Assembly: GCA_030610085.1 (NCBI GenBank)
Contig: JAUWSL010000003.1
Coordinates: 1-42,444 of the forward strand
Direction: 5' to 3'
DNA from: Candidatus Aegiribacteria sp.
GTDB lineage: Bacteria > Fermentibacterota > Fermentibacteria > Fermentibacterales > JCC-6
DNA: 42,444 nucleotides
Part shown: in pieces, positions 1 to 6,786 of the stretch
Position numbering within the stretch: position 1 is the stretch's first letter
Layout: each line of letters begins with the position of its first letter
Position numbers and translations under genes: made by a program
Notes under the pieces: generated by a model
Databases searched by the model: none
Seen by the model: only the letters and a program-made list of their open reading frames with translations
What the model was told of the DNA's origin: nothing

Positions 1-150
1 CGGCAATTCCGGCGGCACCGGTGTAAAAGACCGGTGTGCGGAACAAAAGAAGAATGGTAGATCAGCTCTGCCTACCGATCAGAAGACCGGCATGCGGAAC
101 AAAACAAGAATGGTAGATCGGTTCTGCATACCGATCAAAAAGGCCGATGC
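1..150. repeat. Imperfect ~56-bp tandem repeat with internal hairpins (non-coding, may extend left of window)
   Basis: Two aligned copies starting near 28 and 84: 'agaccggtgtgcggaacaaaagaagaatggtagatcagctctgcctaccgatcag' / 'agaccggcatgcggaacaaaacaagaatggtagatcggttctgcataccgatcaa'; a degenerate third copy starts near 140. Inverted repeats CACCGGT(16-22)/ACCGGTG(30-36) and GATCGGT(116-122)/ACCGATC(130-136). Confidence 0.6.
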
Positions 151-305
151 CGTCAGCAACAGCCATGGACTAACCATATAACAGTGTAAAAGAACAGTGT
201 CAAGATACATAAATGGTATGAATTGTAGTAACCTGACCTTTTTATCAGAATACTGACATACTCACCTTTAGATCATCCTGAGCCAGTCTCTCTTGACGGA
301 GAACT

Positions 306-1052
306 CTAATCGGCGAACAGGGTCTTGATACGTCCGAACGTGTACCGCTCCAACGATACAGGAGTCAATGTCACTTCATATATGATATCAGTTGTCTGAT
401 TGGATACCCAGAAGTTGTTTCCATCAAACACTAGAGCTACAGCGTTGAAACTGCTTGATATTCCACTCAGATCATAAGTGTCGACAATCGTACCGGTAGT
501 TGTTACTTCAACAATAGACCCGTCACCTCCGGTAGCGAAATAGAGATTTGAACCGTCATACGCCATATCTCCAATTGACCCATACGGAACAGAAAAAGAA
601 CTCAGAACCGATCCAGCTGTACTCAGCTCGTAGATAGTCTGATTACCACGACATGACATCCAGAGGTTAGTTCCGTCCCAGGTCAGCCCGAGGTTGTATG
701 TTGCGGGACAAATAAAAGTAGAAAGAAACACACCTGAAGTTGTGTATTCATATACTTCTCCTGGTGTCCCTGTATTCAGAAGGAACATTCCCCACAGATT
801 TGTTCCGTCGAAAGCAGCACCAAGTGCGTTTTTACCACCGGGTTCACTCGGCTTGAACTGACTCAATACAGTTCCAGAGGTATTGATCTCATAAAAACCA
901 TCGTAGAATCCGCCAAGAAGCCAGAGATTTGATCCATCCCAGGCAAGCCCGTTCGTATACTGATCAGGACTGTAGAAACTAGACAGAACGGTGACATCAC
1001 CGGCTGTAAGCATGACTGGAAGGACAAGAACAGCTACAAAAACACTTTTCAT
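306..1052 (-). CDS. Secreted beta-propeller-like protein (repeated 'GLAWDGSNLW' blades)
   Basis: Signal peptide from internal Met 'MKSVFVAVLVLPVMLTAG', preceded by a GGAGG-type RBS; repeats 'NGLAWDGSNLW', 'GAAFDGTNLW', 'GLTWDGTNLW', 'DMAYDGSNLY', 'LVFDGNNFW'. The track start at 1100 is probably too far upstream. Confidence 0.75.
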   Translation of the reverse strand: MKSVFVAVLVLPVMLTAGDVTVLSSFYSPDQYTNGLAWDGSNLWLLGGFYDGFYEINTSGTVLSQFKPSEPGGKNALGAAFDGTNLWGMFLLNTGTPGEVYEYTTSGVFLSTFICPATYNLGLTWDGTNLWMSCRGNQTIYELSTAGSVLSSFSVPYGSIGDMAYDGSNLYFATGGDGSIVEVTTTGTIVDTYDLSGISSSFNAVALVFDGNNFWVSNQTTDIIYEVTLTPVSLERYTFGRIKTLFAD

Positions 1053-1222
1053 CACAACCTCCTCCAGAATTAGCACTGATACACGAACACAAAACAGCAA
1101 TAAACAATACCGACTTTACTTATTTGTTGCCAGTGGTTTGAATTGTATCCTCATAACAGAGACTCCATAAATGCAGGCTCTGGCGCTTGCTGAGTCAGAA
1201 AAAGGGAGTGGAGTCCTGGCGG

Positions 1223-1693
1223 CTACTCCTCCGGTATCAGTGAAGCCAATACTGAAGCAATTCCTGCGAGTACGATTCCCGCCACGATCATGACTGGAAA
1301 GGAGCTGGCTTCTGCGAGAGCAAAGGATATTTCCTCTACGAAGTTCATCAGGATTCCGGTGCCTTTCTCAAGCAGGCTCGAATCGTGCGGAATCTTCATA
1401 AGGATCAGGAATGCAGCTGTGCCGGAAAGAAGCGCAACCGCGATCTGCCAGACAGGGAACCGCGGCCGTGGTGCGGTCAATATCTTCGTGAGTACGTTCA
1501 GCCTGAGCTCAGCGGGTGCTGCATCCGGCTTAGTGCACTCAACGAGGCCGTTCTGCAGGGTACGCTCAAGCCTGAGTTCGCGACGGCAGATGGGGCAGCT
1601 TTCGAGATGTTTCTCGAAGAGACCCCTGTCATGCTCATCCAACTCACCCATCAAGTATGAGAGTACGCTAGTCGATCTGCTGCAGGAGCTCAT
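1223..1693 (-). CDS. Anti-sigma factor, zf-HC2 type, membrane anchored
   Basis: N-terminal 'SYLMGELDEHDRGLFEKHLESCPICRREL' (HxxxCxxC) plus two hydrophobic segments; directly downstream of, and overlapping, an ECF sigma gene. Confidence 0.85.
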   Translation of the reverse strand: MSSCSRSTSVLSYLMGELDEHDRGLFEKHLESCPICRRELRLERTLQNGLVECTKPDAAPAELRLNVLTKILTAPRPRFPVWQIAVALLSGTAAFLILMKIPHDSSLLEKGTGILMNFVEEISFALAEASSFPVMIVAGIVLAGIASVLASLIPEE

Positions 1694-2234
1694 TCTCGTG
1701 TCCCTTCAGGTGTTCTCTCAGTCTCTTCCTCGCCCGGTGGAGATAGACGCGTACATTGGGAACCGGTATCCCCATGATACGCCCTACATCCGCAAAACTC
1801 AACTCGTTCCAGTATGCGAGTGTGATAAGCTGCCTGTCCCTTTCGGATAGCTTGCATACAGCCTGTTCCAGCAGAACAATACCTTCTGCGGAGAGCTCTG
1901 GTTTACTCTCGTCTGCACTCTCGATGAAACTTTCTTCAGGCATGCTTACCTCCTTCCTGACCTTTATTCTGCGCAGGTGATCAAGCGCAGTCCTCCGGGC
2001 AGTCGAGCATATCCATGACGGAAAGCTCTCGTGCTTCCGGAGGCTGCGGAGTCTGGTCCACGCCTTAACGAATGTCTCCTGCGCCAGGTCCATGGCTGTA
2101 TCCCGATCTTGAACCATCCTGAGAAGTAACGTGTGCACCAGCCCGCCGTAGTCATCTATAAGCCTTCCGAAGGCCTGCCTGTCGCCCTCACAGGCAAGCC
2201 TGACATCGATCAGCCTGTCCGGGTCGTTGATCAA
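1668..2234 (-). CDS. RNA polymerase sigma-70 factor, ECF subfamily
   Basis: Sigma region 2 'DLAQETFVKAWTRLRSLRKHESFPSWICSTARRTALDHLRR' and region 4 'ERDRQLITLAYWNELSFADVGRIMGIPVPNVRVYLHRARKRLREHL'. Confidence 0.95.
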   Translation of the reverse strand: MINDPDRLIDVRLACEGDRQAFGRLIDDYGGLVHTLLLRMVQDRDTAMDLAQETFVKAWTRLRSLRKHESFPSWICSTARRTALDHLRRIKVRKEVSMPEESFIESADESKPELSAEGIVLLEQAVCKLSERDRQLITLAYWNELSFADVGRIMGIPVPNVRVYLHRARKRLREHLKGHENELLQQID

Positions 2235-2238
2235 CTCT

Positions 2239-2433
2239 TTACGACGTGTTTGTGGTTCGATCCATCAGGAACCAGACTGCGATGAGCGCCAGTCCGAATA
2301 CCAGTCCGGCGCCGGCCGCGGCGAGACATGCCTTGACGCCGATAACGAGACCAACCACCAGCGAAGCGAAACTGAGCCCGATGACAACGAAACCGGTCCT
2401 GAAAAACCCTGTCCTGCGACCTGGGGTCTTCGT
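2239..2433 (-). CDS. Possible small membrane protein reading frame without a canonical start, directly after the stop of the upstream small ORF
   Basis: My translation: TKTPGRRTGFFRTGFVVIGLSFASLVVGLVIGVKACLAAAGAGLVFGLALIAVWFLMDRTTNTS*; two hydrophobic stretches; same frame as the 2434-2619 ORF, separated only by TAA; no ATG/GTG/TTG before the internal GTG. Confidence 0.35.
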   Translation of the reverse strand, partial: TKTPGRRTGFFRTGFVVIGLSFASLVVGLVIGVKACLAAAGAGLVFGLALIAVWFLMDRTTNTS

Positions 2434-2619
2434 TTACTCCATAATAGCTATCATCCGTTCGACTTCCTCGGGACTCCTGCCGGATTCGAGCGCCTGATTT
2501 ATCTTATCGTACTTCTGCCGTGCCAGGTTATGTCTGTTCATGAGCAGGATGATCGCAAGGACTACCGGCCCGCCTATTACCAGAAGCAAAGCTATGATCC
2601 GAACTCCCTCATCTCCCAT
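2434..2619 (-). CDS. Small single-TM protein, probably part of the sigma/anti-sigma operon
   Basis: 'MGDEGVRIIALLLVIGGPVVLAIILLMNRHNLARQKYDKINQALESGRSPEEVERMIAIME': one TM helix then a charged helix. Confidence 0.55.
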   Translation of the reverse strand: MGDEGVRIIALLLVIGGPVVLAIILLMNRHNLARQKYDKINQALESGRSPEEVERMIAIME

Positions 2620-2943
2620 TTTCTTCTCCTTCTGTTACTCAAGAGTATATCATACGATGTCAACATCAGTACAGACGGGAAAGCACAATTTTTGTTACAG
2701 TCACCAGGCGTTCGTACCGCAGTATTCCTCGTAATAAGGTACGGAATGTACTGCTATGAAGTCATTGACATAGTTTTAATATTCCGATATTTAAGTTAGT
2801 GTGCAAACAATAATTCGGGTCCGGTAGAAAACATACCAGACACATTATTTCGTAACACCTTGATGTGTTCACTGCATAACAGTTCTTCTCCGGGCTCGAA
2901 AGATATAGTGGAGAGGTTAGTTATACACACAGGAGGGGTTACG

Positions 2944-4218
2944 ATGAAATTCTTCGTTTGTATTCTCGGCTTGCTGTTAATAATTCCAGGTATCGCATCT
3001 GCTGGTGGAACCTGGGTAGACACAACATTTGTTCCTCCTTCACTGGGCGTAGAGAAAGATGTGGTGATCTACCTGCCCGAAGGTTACGATCCTGGCGGAA
3101 CCATCGATTATTCCGTGATATACTGGCTGCACGGCTGGGGCGGTTCACATACTTCGTACATAGCCTACACACAAAATTCATTGGACAGTCTGATCTCATC
3201 CGAGCAGATCCAGCCTGTGATCGTGGTAAAGCCGAATGGATGGTGCGAACCATACGAAGGCAGTATGTGGGTTAACTCTGAACTGTATGGAGATTATGAG
3301 GACTATGTAGTATTCGATTTAGTCGACTTTGTGGAAAGCAGCTTCTGCGCCATTTCAGACCCGGACTTCCGATGCATAGCAGGGCATTCGATGGGAGCTA
3401 TGGGTTCGATGCATCTAGCTCTTTCGCATACTGACCGCTACAAAGCGGTAGCGTCGAACGCTGGTTTTCAGGATATCGAGGTTTCATTGTCTCTTTTCCT
3501 TCCTGAAGTCCTGAATGAATGTCCAGAAACCGTGCCACCTTACACCTACGACTGGGGGAATGGTCTCTACACGAATGCTACGTTTCTTACATCGGGAGCT
3601 TTCTCACCAAATCTGAGCGCTCCCGATTCAGTGGATTTCATTCTAGACGAGAATGGAGCAATAATCGATTCCGTATTTGCCCTGTGGGAGCTGTTCTATC
3701 CCGCCCATATGGTTAAGGAAATGTCCCTGCCGATTGACCTTGACATATTCTTTGACTGCGGTACAGACGATGGATGGATAGGCTGTTACGAATCCAACTG
3801 CGGCTATGCGGACACACTTACAGATCTTGGAATAGATCATGAATTCCAGAGTCTTACAGGTATAGGACACGGCATGAATCTTAGTCGGTTCATCGAGGAG
3901 TTCCTCTTCCTTGATGAAGCCATGACCGGTATTGCTGAAGGCTCACTAATGCCAGCCAGCTTATTACTCGAGCCGGCATTCCCGAACCCTTTCACCACAT
4001 CAACATCATTGCGCTTCGAGCTGTGTGAGCCGGGTCATGCAACACTTAAGGTCTTCGACCTTTCAGGCAGGCTTGTTACAACTCTGATTGACGGAGAGCT
4101 TCAGGAAGGACACCATTCGGTTGAATTCAACGCTGAAGATTTGCACCCTGGCGTTTATATGTATCGTCTGCATACCGGCTCAACAGTGCAGACGCGGAGA
4201 TGTATGGTATTAAGGTAA
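2944..4218 (+). CDS. Secreted esterase-family alpha/beta hydrolase with C-terminal sorting-type domain
   Basis: Signal peptide 'MKFFVCILGLLLIIPGIASAGG'; nucleophile elbow 'GHSMGAMGSMHLA'; late 'GIGHGMN' His; C-terminus 'EPAFPNPFTTSTSLRFELCEPGHATLKVFDLSGRLVTTLIDGELQEGHHSVEFNAEDLHPGVYMYRL'. RBS aggaggggttacg before ATG at 2944. Confidence 0.85.
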   Translation: MKFFVCILGLLLIIPGIASAGGTWVDTTFVPPSLGVEKDVVIYLPEGYDPGGTIDYSVIYWLHGWGGSHTSYIAYTQNSLDSLISSEQIQPVIVVKPNGWCEPYEGSMWVNSELYGDYEDYVVFDLVDFVESSFCAISDPDFRCIAGHSMGAMGSMHLALSHTDRYKAVASNAGFQDIEVSLSLFLPEVLNECPETVPPYTYDWGNGLYTNATFLTSGAFSPNLSAPDSVDFILDENGAIIDSVFALWELFYPAHMVKEMSLPIDLDIFFDCGTDDGWIGCYESNCGYADTLTDLGIDHEFQSLTGIGHGMNLSRFIEEFLFLDEAMTGIAEGSLMPASLLLEPAFPNPFTTSTSLRFELCEPGHATLKVFDLSGRLVTTLIDGELQEGHHSVEFNAEDLHPGVYMYRLHTGSTVQTRRCMVLR

Positions 4219-4324
4219 CTCATTTTCCTCCATGGGAGTCTGGTTGTTCTGAAAAAGAAAACAGTACTCATTCGCTAGGGCGGGATAACGCAGGGACGTC
4301 ATCAATCCATGGATCGGGACCTCA

Positions 4325-4474
4325 TCAGAATATGGCGTAGATAAAAGGTGCAAGCACAGATCCCTGGGTCAGTACCAGTACGATGCTGAGAAGTAAAAGC
4401 ACAACGATGATCGGTGCGAGCCACCACTTCTTACGCACTTTAAGAAACCCCCAGATATCGCCAGCTCGTCCCAT
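4325..4474 (-). CDS. DUF5989-like small membrane protein (49 aa)
   Basis: Not in the ORF track. My translation: MGRAGDIWGFLKVRKKWWLAPIIVVLLLLSIVLVLTQGSVLAPFIYAIF*. 'WGFLKVRKKWWLAPI..LLL' and 'SVLAPFIYAIF' match my recollection of DUF5989; sits next to SxtJ-like and carbamoyltransferase genes. Confidence 0.85.
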   Translation of the reverse strand: MGRAGDIWGFLKVRKKWWLAPIIVVLLLLSIVLVLTQGSVLAPFIYAIF

Positions 4475-4487
4475 TGTATCTCTCCTT

Positions 4488-4877
4488 TTAGTAGGGCTTG
4501 TCCGGTCTGCCGCACGGCCCGGAAGGATCTACGGGCAGCCAGTAGGACCCGCACTCCCTGTCGAACCTGAGCTTCAGCGGAGTCTTGCCCAGAAGCCTCA
4601 TGATCAGCCCTATAGGGGTGATTGCTATCATATATACGAGTGTAAGCAGAACATTGGTCATTACGAAACCCATCACAATTGCGAGTTTCATCCAGACGTA
4701 CTCGATCGGTCTGAGGATCGTCGGCAAGGTAATCCCCGTAATCAGGAAAAATCCGGAGACTGAAGCGGTAACCGACCATGCTGGTGAATGCCTGAGATAA
4801 AGCAGACCCGATATCAAGGCAATGACACATCCCATGATCAGTCCGAATTTTCTGAGTTCCGCCCTTTTCTTCTTCAA
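4488..4877 (-). CDS. SxtJ-like membrane protein
   Basis: 129 aa, 'FGLIMGCVIALISGLLYL...PIEYVWMKLAIVMGFVMTNVLLTLVYMIAITPIGLIMRLLGKTPLKLRFDRECGSYWLP'; adjacent to carbamoyltransferase. Confidence 0.8.
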   Translation of the reverse strand: MKKKRAELRKFGLIMGCVIALISGLLYLRHSPAWSVTASVSGFFLITGITLPTILRPIEYVWMKLAIVMGFVMTNVLLTLVYMIAITPIGLIMRLLGKTPLKLRFDRECGSYWLPVDPSGPCGRPDKPY

Positions 4878-4885
4878 ATCCTCTC

Positions 4886-6718
4886 CTAGTCCAGTTCGTA
4901 GATGTTACGCCAGTCGACTTTCTCCTTCAATTCCGGCTGCTCTTCTTTTATAAGCAGGCAGTTGCCGAGTACCAGCAGATCCATCTCCGTCCGCATGAAA
5001 CAGAGATAGGCATCCGATGGTGAGCAGACGATCGGTTCACCCCGGACGTTGAAACTTGTATTGATGATCACACCGTAGCCTGTTTTTTCGCGGAAACGGG
5101 ATATGAGCCTGTGATACCTTGGATTATCCTTCCTGTCAACCGTCTGCACCCTTGCCGAGTAGTCTACATGAGTTATTGCCGGTACATCAGACCTCGGTAC
5201 GTTCAATTGATCAATGCCGAAGAGCGTTTCACTGCCTTCCGGAGGATTAAGGCGCCTGTCCTTTCGTACCGGGGCAACAAGAAGCATGTACGGGCTGCTG
5301 CATTCAAGTTCGAAGAAATCGCTCGCGTTCTCACGAAGAACGGAGGGAGCAAATGGCCTGAATGATTCACGGTGCTTGATCTTAAGGTTCATGGTCGACT
5401 GCATTGTAGTGCTTCTGGCATCTCCGATGATCGATCGGTTGCCAAGCGCACGGGGGCCAAACTCCATCCTCCCTGCGAACCATCCGGTGACTTTTCCGTT
5501 CATGATAGCGTCGGAAACTTCGTCTATAAGGCTTTCTTCATCCATTCGGGCGTAGGGACATTCATGCTCATTGAGCCACTTCTCGATCTCATCGTCGGTC
5601 CATGACGGGCCGAGGTACGAACCCTGCTGCAGATCCCGCTCACCATCCACTTCGCGTCTGCCGTCCAGAACCTGATGCCAGGCGAACAGCGCTGCTCCAA
5701 GAGCACCTCCGGCATCACCCGCAGCCGGTTGTATCCAGATATCATCGAAAATGCCTTCTCTGAGAATCTTTCCATTGGCAACACAGTTCAGGGCTACACC
5801 TCCTGCGAGGCAAAGGCGTTTGAGTCGAGTCTCTTTACTGACGTGTTTTGCTATCCTGAGAACTACCTCCTCGGATACAGCCTGGACCGAAGCAGCAAGG
5901 TCCATGTCCCTCCGGGTGAGATCGCTCTCGGGTTTTCTGGGTGGACCGCCGAAGAGCTTGTGGAAGTGTCTGGAGGTCATAGTGAGCCCCTGACAGTAGT
6001 TGAAGTACTTCATGTTCAGTCTGAAACTTCCGTCTTCCTTCAGGTCCATGACGTGATCAAGTATGGTCTGGACGAACCTTGGCTTACCGTATGGTGCCAG
6101 ACCCATGACCTTATACTCACCGGAATTAACCTTGAAACCGGTGTAATAGGTGAAAGCTGTGTACAGAAGCCCCAGACTGTGAGGGAATTGAAGTTCGTTA
6201 AGAAGCTGAATCCTGTTGCCGCTGCCTGTTCCCCAGGATGCGGTTGCCCATTCGCCGACACCGTCCATAGTGATGACAGCAGCTTCTTCGAAAGGACTTG
6301 GAAAAAAGGCTGATGCAGAATGGGACTGATGATGCTCGGGGAATAGAACGTTCCCGGTATAGCCCTTAAGATCTTTCTTTATCCGGTCTCCCATCCAGAG
6401 TTTCTCCTTGAGCCAGAGCGGCATGGAACGGAGGAAGGAAGGAAGCCCTGCAGGCGCGAAGGAGAGGTACGTTTCGAGAAGTCTTTCAAACTTGAGGAAC
6501 GGCTTGTCGTAAAACGCAACCAGAGTGAGTTCCTCCGGAGAGATTCCCCCGGAGGACATGCAGTACTCTATAGCATGCTCGGGGAAGCGGTGATCGTGCT
6601 TCCTGCGGGTGAATCGTTCTTCCTGCGCCGCACCGATGATCCTGCCATTATGAATCAGGCAGGCGGCCGAATCATGATAGAATGCGGAAATACCAAGAAT
6701 CCAGGAGTCTATGAGCAT
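4886..6718 (-). CDS. NodU/CmcH/TobZ family carbamoyltransferase
   Basis: 'ILGISAFYHDSAACLIHNGRIIGAAQEERFTRRKHDHRFPEHAIEYC', 'HHQSHSASAFFPSPF', 'LAGGVALNCVANGKI', 'GRMEFGPRALGNRSIIGDAR', 'INTSFNVRGEPIVCSPSDA'. Confidence 0.97.
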   Translation of the reverse strand: MLIDSWILGISAFYHDSAACLIHNGRIIGAAQEERFTRRKHDHRFPEHAIEYCMSSGGISPEELTLVAFYDKPFLKFERLLETYLSFAPAGLPSFLRSMPLWLKEKLWMGDRIKKDLKGYTGNVLFPEHHQSHSASAFFPSPFEEAAVITMDGVGEWATASWGTGSGNRIQLLNELQFPHSLGLLYTAFTYYTGFKVNSGEYKVMGLAPYGKPRFVQTILDHVMDLKEDGSFRLNMKYFNYCQGLTMTSRHFHKLFGGPPRKPESDLTRRDMDLAASVQAVSEEVVLRIAKHVSKETRLKRLCLAGGVALNCVANGKILREGIFDDIWIQPAAGDAGGALGAALFAWHQVLDGRREVDGERDLQQGSYLGPSWTDDEIEKWLNEHECPYARMDEESLIDEVSDAIMNGKVTGWFAGRMEFGPRALGNRSIIGDARSTTMQSTMNLKIKHRESFRPFAPSVLRENASDFFELECSSPYMLLVAPVRKDRRLNPPEGSETLFGIDQLNVPRSDVPAITHVDYSARVQTVDRKDNPRYHRLISRFREKTGYGVIINTSFNVRGEPIVCSPSDAYLCFMRTEMDLLVLGNCLLIKEEQPELKEKVDWRNIYELD

Positions 6719-6786
6719 CCTCCCGGGGCAGAGATGGAGTCTGGAGCTGCAGGCAGGCGTGATTCGAAAAACTCAGTTTTCACGCA

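Noticed and set aside
1-190. CRISPR array
   Set aside because: The unit is a ~56-bp tandem repeat with no unique spacers, and no cas genes are nearby.
5675-6313. 212-aa plus-strand ORF inside the carbamoyltransferase gene
   Set aside because: Antisense to a strongly conserved gene; no recognisable domain. Shadow ORF.
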